Positions 23,196-38,694 of a DNA stretch of 64,000 nt are shown here, in pieces. Origin of the DNA: Coenobita brevimanus (taxonomy: Eukaryota > Arthropoda > Malacostraca > Decapoda > Coenobitidae); NCBI GenBank assembly GCA_032717465.1, contig CM064691.1:3431815-3495814 (forward strand), read 5' to 3'. The notes beneath the pieces are model-generated. The model was given only the letters and a program-made list of their open reading frames with translations, had not been told where the DNA came from and searched no databases. Within the stretch, counting starts at the first letter, position 1. Each line of letters starts with the position of its first letter. A program made the translations under genes and the position numbers.

Positions 23196-23454
23196 CTATA
23201 GTGTCCCTGTTAGATGAGTGGAGAGACGCAAATGCGACGTTCATCCACGAATCAAACCTCCACTGTTTTCCCTGTGCCTCGCGGTAAATGATGTTCATTC
23301 TACCATAAAAGAATATCAGATCACTGTATAGGATAGCCCTGCAGGGACGATTGCTTGCCTGCGGTAATTCGATCTGCCCGGCCAAGTAGATGGAGGTTAC
23401 TTAACAACAGCCACAGAACTACTAGCATATAAGACAGTTTTCGTCTACACTTCC

Positions 23455-24110
23455 TGTTGGATATTTCCCCATTCACCCGTTTCCCCTCATGGACATAATT
23501 CCCCCCTTGGAGCAATTTCCTCCCTGGACCTACTTTCCCCCTTGGGCATATTATCTCCCATGAACCTACAGTATTTCGATATGGACCTGTCCTCTACCCA
23601 AACATCTTTTCCCTATGTACTTGCCTTCACCCATGGGCCTATTTCTCCCATGGACTTATTTTCCCCATGGACATGCTTTAATCCATGGACTTTCATCCCC
23701 TTCGATTTATTTTCTTCCGTGGACCTATTTCCCCTTGGAACGATTTTTCCCTCCATGGACTTTCTTCCCCAAATGACCTACATTCCCCATAGAACATTTT
23801 TTTTTTTCTTTATACCCATTTTCTCCATTGATCTGTATTTCACCTTAGACCTATTTCCTCCTCATAGGGACACATGAAGTTCCTGCATGACCCCATTTTC
23901 TTTCTTGTACCTATTTTCTCCATGGACTTTTTATTTTTCTTTTTATTTTTTTTACTCATCAGACCTATATTTAAACTTGAGACCATTTACATGAAGGACG
24001 TATCCCCATGGACCCATTTCCCCACCTGGTGTATTTCAATCATTGCCCCATTTGCCTCATACACCTATTTCCCAGTGGACCCATTTTTTTCCCCATCCAC
24101 CCCTCTACCT
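23455..24110 (+). repeat. Degenerate minisatellite, CCCATGGACCTATTTTCC-like units
   Basis: Roughly 20 bp units with core CCATGGAC and a T-rich/CCCC spacer. They drift along the array. The 111- and 236-codon open frames here are repeat artefacts. Confidence 0.75.
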
Positions 24111-24590
24111 GCCTACCTACCAACCTATACATATATATATACCCATTCATTTTGTGTAATAGGCCCATCTTCTGTCCTTCTCTCTACGAGGCCATACATA
24201 CACCCATCCACCAGAAAGTCCACCCACCCACCCACCCACAAAGCTTACTCACCATCCTACCCTATCCACCAACCTACAAACCCCGCTCACCAACTCACAT
24301 ACAAAGAATATTCACTAGTCCACCCACAAACCCAACCCGCCACCCACTCGATCCACCCCAACCCATCCCATTCACTATGCCCACTCACTACACTCATCCA
24401 CCACCCACCCCACCGTGCCTGCCCCACCCACTTTACCCACTCTGCCCACCCACCCCACCCGGCAACCTTACCTTTTTCGCTCATCCGACCCACTCCACCC
24501 ACCCAGCTCACCAACACGGCCTGTCCACCCACCTACCATTTGCCAACCAACTTATCCACCCAGAAACCAAGCCTGGAGAACTAGCAGGAT
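24110..24590 (+). repeat. Degenerate CCAC/CACC tetranucleotide-type array
   Basis: C-rich, G-poor DNA of CCACCCAC type units on the + strand. Long frames on both strands follow from the composition. Confidence 0.75.
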
Positions 24591-24615
24591 GACTTGCAAG
24601 TTTTCACACGCACAC

Positions 24616-24617
<2 letters not shown>

Positions 24618-24688
<71 letters not shown>
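24618..24688. repeat. (GA)n microsatellite
   Basis: GA tract of about 70 bp, close to the midpoint between the stop codons of convergent copies 2 and 3. Confidence 0.97.
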
Positions 24689-24692
<4 letters not shown>

Positions 24693-25059
24693 CAGCTGTT
24701 GTTATAGTACAGACAGATGAGGCAGGAATGGCAGTGATCTACAGGGCAAAGATTCAATAATAATTTTACGATGAATGCTCTTTCGAAACATTTTCTTTTA
24801 ATTTTTTTAAGGAAGAACAAGAAAAGGAGAATGCGAGACTTACCATATCTGTTGTTCCTGTTTAAAGAAAAATAGGTTACGACACGAAGATGGTTGTGAG
24901 TTTGTGAATCAGGCTTCAGGCGCAGTTTAAGCATATTTAGACTGTAGTTGTAGGCTTGCAAGACAGCGCTGACTGGTTGAACATTTAGTAGTAATATAAC
25001 ATAAGGCGTGGGAATGTCCACTCTTGTATAGTGAAGTGCAGTGCGTGAGGCAAGGTGTA

Positions 25060-25850
25060 ATACTGAGCCAAACTGTGAAACTGTGAAGTGGCACACAGGA
25101 AGGCAAGATGTAGTACTGTGTGGAATGGTATGGCTTAGTATGGTAATGTATGATTTTATACTGTGAGGTATGGTGTGGTACCGTTTAACAATGCGTGGTT
25201 CTCTGTGGACCGGTAGTGTAAGAAAAGTGTACAACTGTGATACACTGGATCATTTTGTACTGGTCATGGCGTGGTACTCTGTGGTGTGGTACTGTGAGAC
25301 ATGATATAACTTGAGGCATGATGTAGTTCTGAAACGTGGTGTGGTACTCTGAGATATAACGTGGTATTGGAGTACTGTGAAACCTGTGAGACATAGTGTG
25401 TAGTGTGAGGCATGGTGTGGTGCTGTGAGAGGTGATGTGGTACTATGAAACAAGGTGTGGTATTGTGTGGAATGAAACTGTGAGATATGTCTTTGTACTT
25501 TGCGGTGTGGTACTTGGTGACGTGATGCAGGTAAGATGTAGTGCCACTGAGGAAGACATACTTAGATAAATGAAGATGTTTTAGAGTAAGGTAAATGCAA
25601 GATATAGTGAGAAAAGTAGTGGGAGATGTGGTTAAGAAAGTTGAGACTGGGTATGTTGAAGCTTAAGCAAGATATAATATAGTATGATACGGTAGGGAAA
25701 GATATGGTACGGTATGGTATGATCAGGGCAGATGTGGTACGATGCGATAGGCAAGATCTGGTACGGTGTGGAAAGGTTAAGCGAGATTTGGTACAATGTG
25801 GTAGGGTTAAGGCAAGATATGGTACTTTGTGGTAGGGTCAAAGTGTAAAT
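25060..25850 (+). repeat. Degenerate minisatellite, GTGTGGTACTGTGAGAC-like units
   Basis: G/T-rich units with GGTGTGGTA and CTGTGAGA cores in loose tandem order, later drifting to GATATGGTAC-type units. Confidence 0.7.
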
Positions 25851-26550
25851 GAGGAATGTTATCTAACTAGACTTGTAATCTAGTACAAAGGTGGGTAAAA
25901 TTACATTACTCTTTAAACAACGAGAGAGGGGAGAGATGAATGATAGCGTTGTGGATCTTAATGAAGTCACGACCTGAGGATAAGGCAGGGTGATGAAAAT
26001 TTTTTGTTTGCTTTGTTTTAGTGTAAATAGTGGATTCATTTTTTTTTTTTCGCATCTAATTCCTTTTAGATACCCCATTTTCAGGTCTCTTAGATACTTC
26101 CCTTCTTCAGATCTCTGCCTTTAATCGCGCCTGCCATTTATGCTCTTCTATTCTTTTCTAATCTCTGGATCTTTGGTTTTCTTCTGCATTGCTGCTTTAA
26201 TCGCTTGAATAACATTTGTCCTTGCCATATATATTACTCATTATTCTTGCATGCTTTCCTTCTCATTTTCTTTGCTTATACTTTTAATATCATATTCACA
26301 GACTTTTTTGAGCTTAGTCAAAATTTAGGATTACGTGTTAAACCTGCAATCTTATCTTTACTCATACATCTACCAACATATCACAGCCAACCTAGAAATA
26401 AATATTAAAGCGAAGATGTACAATCAAGGAAAACAGAATCTGGTTGCAATTTACTGTTTGAGAGAATTATGTATAAAATATGGCTAACATCTTCTATGAA
26501 TATTTCTCTGCGTTCCCGCCCATTCCAGCGTTGATCTGTTCAACACACGG
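25851..26550. other. Non-coding stretch
   Basis: T-run near 26040. No gene or recognised element is seen. Confidence 0.45.
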
Positions 26551-26770
26551 ATGAGTTTGGTACCACCGTTTTCCCTGCCCATTCCTTCCCTACATTCCCG
26601 TCCTTCCCCGTCCCATCTCACCCCAACCATTCGCATTCCACTTTCCCCAAATCACCTCATCTCATCTCACCCCCGCCTATCTCATTTTCCGTCACTCCAC
26701 TCCATCCTATCCAATTCAAACTTACTCCATTCCATTCTACATCCTCCCTTTATCCCGCCTACCCCATTCT
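26551..26770 (+). repeat. CCATCC-type degenerate array
   Basis: The same composition and pentamer style as 13150-13850 and 34480-34970. Confidence 0.6.
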
Positions 26771-27270
26771 GATTTTCACTGGCTTTCGCTCACCCTACCA
26801 TACTTCACCACACAGTCTTCCCTAGCCTACCACGCCTTCATTTACATTACCACGCCCTCCCTCACCTGCCACATGCTCATCGAAACACACTTTCACACAC
26901 CTTGCATGCTATCACACACTTCCTTACCCTACCACACTTTCGTTCACCCTCACTCACCCCTACCAGTTCCACTCATCCTGTTATACCCTTCCTCATCCTA
27001 CCACACTTTATCTCACTACGCTCTCAGTTACCTTACCACACTCACTACCATACTCTTATTCACCCGACCACACTCTCACCACCATAGTCACCCTCCACCT
27101 ATCATATTATTACGCACCCTACCACACTCTCATTCACCATGCTATGCCCTACCTAACGCTTCCACATTCTCTTTCCATTTACCACACTCACTCACACTAC
27201 TAAACTCTCACTCACCCTGCCTCTCATTCACTTAGCCTGCCTCTTTTTCACTTACCTTACCACTCTCTCC
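26770..27270 (-). repeat. Degenerate minisatellite, CACCCTACCACACTCTC-like units
   Basis: Reverse-orientation counterpart of the 22130-22600 array. Units of about 20 bp carry a CTACCACAC core. Confidence 0.75.
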
Positions 27271-28480
27271 CTGGCCCGATACTTTTCGCAGGTTTGAGAG
27301 ACGAGTGGATGGATGTGAAACTCTTCTCACTAGGCTGTTGACAGATATACTTATTTGCTCCCTATTCCACTTTCTGGATTTTTCCCATTTCAAGAATTAA
27401 GAAAAAAAAGTTATATCATACTGATGGCCATGAATGTTATACTTATCTTAGCATGTTCACTGGAAACATATAGCATTATAAATATTATCAATTATAAGCA
27501 CGAATTTCTTACACTATTTCAACGACTTCAAAATACTGAATCTCTGAGCACTCCGTTCCTACTGAAATAAATGTAATGACGAGCAGATCCAGGTTTACAA
27601 CAAGTTACAAAGTACTGGAATGCAGGAGCTTCAGGGTCTCTTGGTTAATGGTTTTTGATTAATAATCACCCTCGTCGTATGGTATGTAGTATGGTGTGGT
27701 GTAGAGTGGTGTGGTGTAGTGTGTCGTCGCTAAGTTCACTAAAATCTACTCAAGTGAAGCATTTCCTGTTCCGGGATCGTTTGTGAGAGACCGATGGATA
27801 GGGTCGCTCCTATAGTTGGTGCTGCATCTAAAGAGGCAATAGGTCGTGCACAGAGGACATTTCCTGTAATAGATATAGCTGCAGTTCGATCAGTAATTAA
27901 CTGAAAATACAATAATAATTTTGTGATATAGCAGGGTGATCCAGGGCACTCTGTAAGTTCTTCTGTTATTCACTGAACTAGGATGAAACTCTGATTTTTT
28001 TTTTTTTTTTAAATTAAGGAAGAAGAGTGCTCTGGATTTTTTTTTTTTCTCCACAACTGCTTAGTATGTAGTAAGTTCATTCACTTAGGTACGTTTAACT
28101 AAATCTGTGTACATATATTCATTCACTTAAAATTACTTATCTAGTTTTGCTTTCATTCTCAAGCGGTGGAGGGGTGGTTACCAGGTAGGCCGTATGCACC
28201 ACAAATGGAAAGAAACGGAGATGACTGTTGCGTGAAAGACACACCTCCTCAACTTCCTTCGCGTTTTTATGCAACAACAGCCACAACAAACACATTGCTT
28301 TTCATATACTGCCTTCTAAATACATACCGCTTCATCGTATTTAGAGTACTCCTTCTCACATTGTATGCAACATGTGTAAGTATAATGAGAATGAATTAGA
28401 ACCAATTCTACACAAAAGCATGTATAAAGTGGATGTAAGAGATCACTGGATTAAAAAAAGAAGCACGTTCATTTTGCAGA
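27271..28480. other. Non-coding stretch downstream of cuticle gene 3
   Basis: Two T-runs near 28000-28050. Short open frames lack any recognised domain. Confidence 0.45.
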
Positions 28481-28485
28481 TATGT

Positions 28486-28491
28486 TTTAAT
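28486..28491 (-). terminator. Polyadenylation signal, cuticle gene copy 3
   Basis: ATTAAA on the - strand, 132 bp beyond the stop, in the conserved context TTTATTAAAA. Confidence 0.6.
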
Positions 28492-28622
28492 AAATTAGGA
28501 AAGAGATTGGAGAATAAATAATTAGAAAAGTAACGCCTGGTAGGCAGAGAGAGGAGGTGGGTCAGGTCATTGGTGTTGGGTCTTGGTCCATTGATCTCTT
28601 ATCTGGGAAATATTAAGTCCGT

Positions 28623-29637
<1,015 letters not shown>

Positions 29638-29735
29638 TGTGAAGTGTAGCTGTGTCAAGACTAAACTGCCTAGGCCGCCGCTCGGGTTCTAATATATACC
29701 CTCACCCGCCAGCATCTCCACCCCATTTCCTCACC
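29638..29735 (-). promoter_or_regulatory. Core promoter and 5' UTR of cuticle gene copy 3
   Basis: On the - strand TATATATTA spans 29698-29690 and the initiator A is at 29667, 31 bp from the TATA start. The intervening GC-rich block matches copies 1 and 2 exactly. The upstream GGTGAGGAAATGGGG is also shared. Confidence 0.8.
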
Positions 29736-30220
29736 TCCCTTTTTTCCTCCTCAAGTGTTGGCGCCCAGTGTTCTCGAATTTATATTTTTAAGCAACAGTG
29801 GATGGCGTGAAAAGACATATAGTAGGTTTTTCAGTTTAGAGGAAATTTAGCGAAACTGTAGACGGAACTTTAAAAATGTACTTATTTAAGATATAGTTTT
29901 GAGAATCCAGCTGGAGAATGCCTGAAGTTGCTGGACTGTAAGGCAACAGCAGATATTTCATGTGATTTCTCTAGCAACTGCTTATAATGTCAAAATTTAT
30001 TCTAATAAGTAATCATAATTGTTTAAAAAATTATAGTTGAACTGGCCTGTGGACGCAAGCCAGTATTTTACTTGTGATTTAATAATGTGTCATCTTTAGT
30101 CATATCCCTAGTAAGACGTAAAACACAAAGTTAGATGTAATGAGTGAGCTTGGTTGCATGCGGAAAGAACATGTAACGTTATTATGATACATTTAAAGTT
30201 CATATTATATTTAAAGTTAT

Positions 30221-30851
30221 CTATCTATCTATCTATCTATCTATTGCCAGACGCCTCAATCCCGTTTGGGGTGGCCACAAACAAATCGCCTCCAAGTCGC
30301 CCTGTCCTCCGCCATTTCACTACCCTGCTCCCAACTCACACCCCCCTCTCTCATATACCTCTCCACCCCATCCCTTCATCTCATCCTCGGCCTCCCCCTC
30401 CCTCTTCCTCCCTCCACCTCACTCACATACACTCTCTTCGTCAGTCTCTCACCCTCCATCCTCTCCACATGGCCAAACCACCTCAGTGTGTTCCTCATAA
30501 CGCTTCCTATCACATCCACATCCACACCACAACCCTCCTTTATATCCTCATTCGTCAGCCTGTCTCTCCACGTGACTCCACAGGCTCCTCTTAAATAACT
30601 CATTTCCACTGCTCTCACTCTTGACTTGTGTCCTTCCAACAATGTCCAAGCTTCACTTCCGTACGTTAGAGTTGGTATCACAATACTGTCATGTAGTAAC
30701 TTTTTCACTTCCATGCTCACTTCCCTGTTTCTTATCACTGCTTTCAAAGAACCAGCAACCTTTCTTCCCTGCTGTACCCTTTCAAGCACTTCACCCTCCA
30801 AACCTCCATCCTTACTCATCACACTACCCAAATACTTAAACGTACTCACAT
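30221..30851 (-). mobile_element. 5'-truncated RTE-like LINE with 11 bp target-site duplication
   Basis: The - strand encodes the same C-terminal region as the LINE at 6394-8311 (FKYLGSVMSKDG, LTYGSEAW, ERMEGERLTK), open for 157 codons. The 3' side ends in an AGAT-type tetranucleotide tail (30221-30243). The 11 bp TTTAAAGTTAT occurs at 30210-30220 just outside the tail and again at 30852-30862 at the truncated 5' edge. That is a target-site duplication, so this is one retrotransposition event and the tetranucleotide tract is part of the inserted copy. Confidence 0.9.
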
Positions 30852-30889
30852 TTTAAAGTTATATGGAATCTTAATTTGATTTCATTACG

Positions 30890-31170
30890 GTTTCCTAGTA
30901 GATGTATAATTTCAAAGATTTCCAATTCGGTAACATGATTGAGGTATAGATATTTGTCTTTACACTAAGCCTCTTATAATTAGCTTATTTATTGATTGCC
31001 ATTGTAGTGCAGTGGTTTACTGTAGCAAGACTTTTTTTTTTTTTTTTCCAGAGCGATGTTGGAACATAGGCCGTGGGTGTGGTGAGGCTGGATGTGATTC
31101 TGGTCAAGGTCAGTCATGTAGACGCAATCTGGGCGTGTATTCCACACGTGTTGACCAATGATTTACATGA
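30890..31170 (-). repeat. Duplicated block A, copy 3 (reversed)
   Basis: On the - strand it carries ATTGCGTCTACATGACTGACC and CACACCCACGG-like anchors in the order seen at 5850-6190, upstream of cuticle gene 3 in that gene's orientation. Confidence 0.6.
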
Positions 31171-32731
<1,561 letters not shown>

Positions 32732-33351
32732 AGAAATATAGCATAAAGCAGATGCATTGGGAATGGGTTACGTGGGGTAGCCAAGGACAAAAGTTCGCCT
32801 CTTATTCCACTGCTTTCGCTTCCTACTTAGGGTATGTCCGTCCTTTTTCACATCTTATCACATTACAGTATATTAAAGACCAGGATCGACGGGAAGAGAA
32901 ACGTATAAAACGCCTTTCACCCTATGGTTAATCGGTAGCTGAGAGAGTGAAAAGTAGAAAGGAAATATTAAGTAATCTATTTAGCCGAGTGTATGAAGAC
33001 AGTGATATATATTGAGCAGTAGAACAAGGAGAGTGGAAGGGGAAGGCTTCAAAGACAGAACCCTGACATGCAAAAATGCCTAATTGTTGTGCATGTTTCA
33101 CTGAGTTATTTACACATATCATTCTTACATGGCCACATCTTTCTCGTATTTTATTTCAGTTAGCTCTAGACGATTTTATTGAGCTGGGTCAGTCATGATG
33201 CCTGAGAATGTTATTAAGACAATATACGAACTTCTTTCCATGTGCATTATTTAAGAACAAAGGATTCTTTCCTTTTTAAAAAATGACATGATAAACTCTT
33301 AGGTGGGCGATGATTTCCCACCTACGAATAAAATCGTTGGACGGGTACCAG

Positions 33352-33357
<6 letters not shown>

Positions 33358-33426
<69 letters not shown>

Positions 33427-33463
33427 ACATCTATCTATCTATCTATCTATTTATCTATCTATA
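33358..33463. repeat. (AC)n then (ATCT)n compound microsatellite
   Basis: CA tract at 33358-33420, then ATCT repeats at about 33429-33463. Confidence 0.95.
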
Positions 33464-33479
33464 TATGTATATATATAAT

Positions 33480-34340
33480 TTTACCCTTATTATAAGGTTT
33501 CTATTACATTTACCCTTCAATAAATCCCAGGCTGCCATCTATGCTTATCTATTCTCTGGACCTTTGATTTTATTCCACTCAGCTGCTTGCATAAACTTTA
33601 ACAGTGGCATACCTGATGGCTGTGATATTATAACTTTTTTTCTTGTTTGCTTTTTTTCTTTTTCCATGTCCATGCTTCTGGAGTCAGATTCATATTTTCA
33701 AGGCTTAAACTGGACTGGAAATTATAATTTTGTTTGGCCTACCCTATTATCTCAACTTGTAAAACATGGATTCACAGCCAAACTAGGGTTTTAAATAAAC
33801 TGACGAAGTACAGCCAGGAAGGCAATTTCCCTCCACAATTGACTGCTAGGAAGTCTTTTTATCTTTAAGAAAGTGGCTAAGACACTTAATGATACCTCCT
33901 TTCTTCTTTGCTTTTCACTGTTATGAATTGTCTCTGCGACCGTCGACCTTCTTCACAGCTTTTGTACATCTTCTCGCCACCTGCGGGATATAATCTGTAA
34001 TGACAATAACCCGTTCTTCCATTGACATACTTGCTTTATTCCTTTTGCCGCTAGATAGTTATTTCCAGCTAAGGAGAACCACTTAGTATTAAGGACTAAG
34101 TGAAGGGGAAATCTAATCCCTCCAGTTCGATAAGACTCTCGTAAGCTAAATAAAACTGTCTGGAGATAGAATAAAAAAAGTCTAAAAGATGTAATCGGAG
34201 GCGGGGGTTAAATAGGTGGGAGGAAAACACGAAAACCAGTGGAGTTCTTCTGTCGCCTCGGATTGCATTCTTTTTGAAAACAGAGACTATGTACTGTAGC
34301 CGAAATCGTTAAGGACATAATGCACTTAATTTTTTTCCTG
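33480..34340. other. Non-coding stretch
   Basis: A 163-codon frame starts in the microsatellite at 33303 and is not credible. Nothing else is recognised. Confidence 0.4.
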
Positions 34341-34364
34341 TGTTCTGTCCCACCCAATTTATCC

Positions 34365-34970
34365 AGTTGTCTCTACGAATCACATATGTGTTTACCTCGA
34401 CTGCCTCACCCGAGACTCGCAGAGGCAACCACTTTAACCTTGACCTACTCGGTTCAGGAACGTGTTGGCCAATGCCCTTCCCCACACCCCTCTCCACTCC
34501 TTCTCCTTACCCCATCTCAACCGAACTCACCACGCCCCATTCTGCCCCACACTACTCCATTCCATCCCATCCTGCCCCACTCTACCCCATTCCATCCCAT
34601 AGTACCCCGTCCCACCTCATTCCGTCCTACCCACACATCCAATATTACTCGGCCATACCTCTCTCCATTCCATCTTGTCCCATTCAGCCTCACTTGATCT
34701 TGACTTTCCTTACCCCATCCCATCCAGCTCCATATCAAGTCATCCATTCCTCCCATCCCCTTCTCAGTCACCCCACCCCACACCATCACACCCGAACCAC
34801 CAACTAACCTCACCCAATCTTGGCGCACCTCTGTCTTCCTCCCCTCACTTCTTTCCAATCCATACTGCCCCCTCCACACCACATCCCATCCTACCCCACT
34901 CAACCTCACTCCATTCTGCTTCAAATCAACCCATCCCATTCTGTCCCGCCTCATCTGGCTCCAAAGCTAA
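34365..34970 (+). repeat. Degenerate CCATCC-type minisatellite with conserved leader, copy 2
   Basis: The leader (TGTGTTTACCTCG, TTGACCTAC, TTCAGGAACGTGTTGG) matches the leader at 13160-13250, followed by the same CATCC/CCCAT style array. Confidence 0.75.
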
Positions 34971-35005
34971 CAGACAGCGCGCGCACGACCGAGATAGATA
35001 GATAG

Positions 35006-35008
<3 letters not shown>

Positions 35009-35090
<82 letters not shown>
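35009..35090. repeat. (GA)n microsatellite
   Basis: GA tract of about 80 bp. Confidence 0.97.
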
Positions 35091-35093
<3 letters not shown>

Positions 35094-35535
35094 TCGATGC
35101 GTTACACCTTATCATCAGGATCACCACCGCTGTAGACTTCAGTACTTCAGTGTAGCGTGGAAATCTGCTTAGTCTTAAAAAAACAAGGCTTCTCCGATAA
35201 CACCTGTGATTATCCCTATTATCTCGTCTGCTAAAAGCGAGATTGGTTAGATAACTACGCCCACTGACAAGGGGATGTCTAGTAAATGTGCTTAGAAACT
35301 CGTGTGATTTGTCTAGTGAAAAAGGCGTACCTCATCTATCAGTAGGAGTAGTAGGCATTTTCAATAATTAGGTAACACGGCAATATTTAAGCAGGTAGTA
35401 GTAATAATGAGCATTTAAGAAAGGAAGATTAATGGAGGGTTTCTGGGAGCAAATGGGTTGTGAAAAGCTGTAAAGTGCACATAAAGATTGGACTGTTAGA
35501 TTAGAATGATTAAGTAGTGGTGGTGTTGCAAGGCT

Positions 35536-35538
<3 letters not shown>

Positions 35539-35592
<54 letters not shown>
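35539..35592. repeat. (GA)n microsatellite
   Basis: GA tract of about 54 bp. Confidence 0.97.
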
Positions 35593-35595
<3 letters not shown>

Positions 35596-35799
35596 TCATG
35601 AAGACTTGGAGATAAAGGAATTAAAACTCAGAAAATGTATAACTTTTGCTTTTAACATTAACGACAGAAGTTTAATAAATGCTGGAAAAACATGAGAAAA
35701 AATGACAGAGAACACTGACGATGGTGCAATAAACGACATTAGGGAAACGTTACTAAAAATAAAAGAAAATAAGTTAAATGGGATGACTAAATAACACCA

Positions 35800-36230
35800 A
35801 TAGTTAAGGTGATCCATGATGGGTTTCGTTGTTGTTGCTGCCGTTGCTTAACTTCAGTTTGTTTCACCAAGCACACCCGTCGACCACAGATAAGCTACTG
35901 TTTCTATGGAAAGTCTTACTGGTACAATGCCATACATACACCGTGCAGGGAGCCGGAGTCCCCTTGTGGTAGACAGCGCTTCGCCAAGGTCAGAGCAGGG
36001 TCCACTGCATGGCGAGATGCAAGGAAATATGAGGTATGGCTCCCGGGTGGAAGCTGCAGTTGCTTCACAAAGGATCACTACGGCACCACGTGTAGGCTCC
36101 TCTTTAGCGCTAGTCGGTTTACGTTGTTATTGTTCTTGTTGTTAAATAACTCCAGTCTGTCTGGCTAAGCAGACCTATCAGCCGCACGCAACCAACCGTC
36201 ACCACAAGACCGTCCTAAATCGGGTTACAC
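35800..36230. other. Unassigned low-copy stretch with GC-rich core
   Basis: A more GC-balanced block contains a 119-codon frame (35809-36168, +) with several cysteines. I recognise no domain, and overlapping frames are open on both strands. Function is unknown and coding status is doubtful. Confidence 0.25.
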
Positions 36231-36304
36231 ACACAGGTAGAACAATGCACCTGAAAATATATTGCTGGCAGAAATGAACAGTGTAGGGGTGGAAGGTGTT
36301 CGCG

Positions 36305-36815
36305 AGGTAAATGTATGTTAATTACTTCCACCAAGGAGGTTATGTTTTCACCCCCGTCCATTTGTCTGTTTGTTTGTTGGTTTGTGAGCAAGATTACACA
36401 AAAACTACTGGACGGATTTCCACAAAACTTGGAAGAAGAATGGACCTTGGTCCAGAATAGGCTCAATTATATTTTGGTGCGGATCTGTATAAAGGTGCGG
36501 ATCAAGGATTGTTTTTTTCATTTCACTTTCATTAACGTTGCGAGAGAGGGCTTTTTTCGACATTTTCGTAAATTTAGCAGTGAATATTGCATGGATCTTG
36601 ATGAAAAAAATCAGGCATATTTAGGATGTTGGTATCTACGAATGTGTACAGTTTGGAGCGGATCTCTATAAAATTCCGGATCTAGCGGATTTAAATATGC
36701 CTTTATAGGGGGGTAATCTTTTTCCATATTGGATTTGACTTGACTGAATTAAAAGGAACTGCATGTTGGGCCTTGCCGGAGGCATGCGCTCTACTGAGTG
36801 CCATTCTAGTTATAT
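36305..36815 (+). repeat. Dispersed repeat of a widely distributed type
   Basis: It contains TTTGTCTGTTTGTTTGTTGG, AAAAACTACTGGACGGATTT, GCATGGATCTTGATGAAAAA, ATTTAAATATG and a 3' end GGAGGCATGCGCTCTACTGA. From memory, this string of motifs recurs in repeats of many fish and invertebrates. I see no open frame or terminal inverted repeat and cannot assign a class. Confidence 0.6.
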
Positions 36816-37256
36816 AATGTAACAAAAATGAATGCAATGAACTTTTCATGGAAATATGTCAAGACAGATATTGTTTTAGGTGAAACAACCGGTTGATTAG
36901 GGTCCCCAACAATATCGTCTGGGTTCCCTGGGTTCTGTAATCCATTTGTAGTATTTCAAATATTCTTTGTTTTTGCGTCTCTCTCGACCCATACTGTTTA
37001 GGTCGATTACTGGGTTTTCTGTTATTCATCACATCTTTACAGTTAAATGAAAAACTGTAAAGTGCAGTTCCATATTGCTGTCAGTCTACGGCTTAATTAG
37101 TCGTTTTGACTTTAAACTAACAGTAACGCCTCTGGCATCAGACCAAGGAAGCATCAGTATATATCAGATTTGCATCTTGGTAGTCTTGATGAACAGTAAC
37201 TAGGAAGTCAGCACTGTAGTGTGTTAGTGTTGCTGCTGTGGTCCCAAACTAATCTG

Positions 37257-37515
37257 AACATTAATCCAGTAGACTGTGGACTTAGAGATACCCATCTCCC
37301 GTATTCGACAACACTCCTTTTAGGGGATATGAAAATAGTTACGTTCATATCAGTATTAAACCAGTAGACTGCAGACTTACCTCCTGTAGTCGACCATACT
37401 CCTTTTAGGGGATATGGACGTAGTTAAGTTCATATAAATGTTAAGCCAGTAGACTGCAAACTTATCTCCTGTAGTCGACCACACTCCTTTTAGAGGAAAT
37501 GGAAGTAGTTGAGGG
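37257..37515 (+). repeat. Three-copy tandem repeat, about 85-95 bp unit
   Basis: CCAGTAGACTG recurs at 37266, 37361 and 37446. Each copy is followed by a CCTGTAGTCGACCA-like block and ACTCCTTTTAG. Confidence 0.85.
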
Positions 37516-38690
37516 ATGTTTGTAGAGTATAACCAATGAGTTGAGCTGCCTGGTTATATCGGTGACACCATATGAAGGCATCTGTCCTCTGCGTCACTGC
37601 TGTTTGCAAAGGGCATTTCCATGTAGAGGGAATCATGGCAGAAATGCTTTAAATCAAACGTTCAGTTATACATATATTTACCTCTAACTGTGTACACGTA
37701 ACTACAAGAAATTTACATATTGCAGTTTCGTTACACCATATCCAAAGAAATTATTTCACGAATAAATAAAAAGAATGGCACTCTTACAACCAGCCTCGGA
37801 GTCCCCAAGGGAAAGGGGGTGGTGGTGGGTACCGGGATAATAAATACCCTACAGTACCTTCAACCCTTTTCCCGGTGATCACTAAACGAGGCGTCCTGGA
37901 TCATTATCTTACACAGCCTATCATTTTCTGCATCGTCCTTGGCCTTCCCTCCAGCATTCTCTCTGCTGAAAACCATCTTTCCTTCCTCAAGCCCCACATT
38001 TTGTTTCCATCTGTGACTCAGCTGTCTAAGGCTACTGACAGCAAACCTGTGCAGGTATAAGTAAACTTCAGTTTCTTTGTCTATTAATTTTGGTATCAAC
38101 ACAACCAAACCTTCAGTTTGGAATATATTTACATTAGTCAAAAATTGTTTTGACCCTGCATAAGTTGTAACCCAGTACCCTCTGTATATGCTAGCTGAGA
38201 GAGACGCACCGGGAATAAACAAGAGAGAGCCGGCCATGTTTGTATGATAATCCCTGCATCTGAGAGTAACCCACCATCATGACAAGCAGAACTCCGACTC
38301 GGTATCCCCCTGCTTTGCTATACTCATTTCATAGTCAAAGGTGGTTGTTGCCTGTATTTTCATAACAACCTGGACTTCTCTGTGTTCATGAAGCTGAATC
38401 TTCCAAATTTATTACGCTCTGGCTATGGCTGTCATTTTTTTACTAGATATATCTTTACCTTACACTTACTTCCTAAATATACTTGCCTTTTACGGCAAAC
38501 GTGCAGCATCCATCTAGCAAAGCACTCTCATGCCCTGTCTGTCCAACTCTATGATGCAAATACAAGAAGTGGTGCCAAGGCACAGCAAACCCCTCCCCGG
38601 CAGTCATTTTAGTGCTGACGTATAAGCACAACAGGATATATAAGCAGAGATGTCACATATGAAAGTTGGAGTAAATCGGGTAAAACTTGA
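37516..38690. other. Non-coding stretch
   Basis: A 125-codon frame on the - strand (37860-38237) has no recognised domain. I cannot support a gene. Confidence 0.35.
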
Positions 38691-38694
38691 CAAT

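Noticed and set aside
22053..27270. Several 70-240 codon frames rich in Pro, Thr, His and Ser
   Set aside because: All lie in degenerate minisatellites of low sequence complexity, with frames open on both strands.
37860..38237. 125-codon frame on the - strand as a gene
   Set aside because: No recognised domain, no splice context and unremarkable composition. It could be chance.
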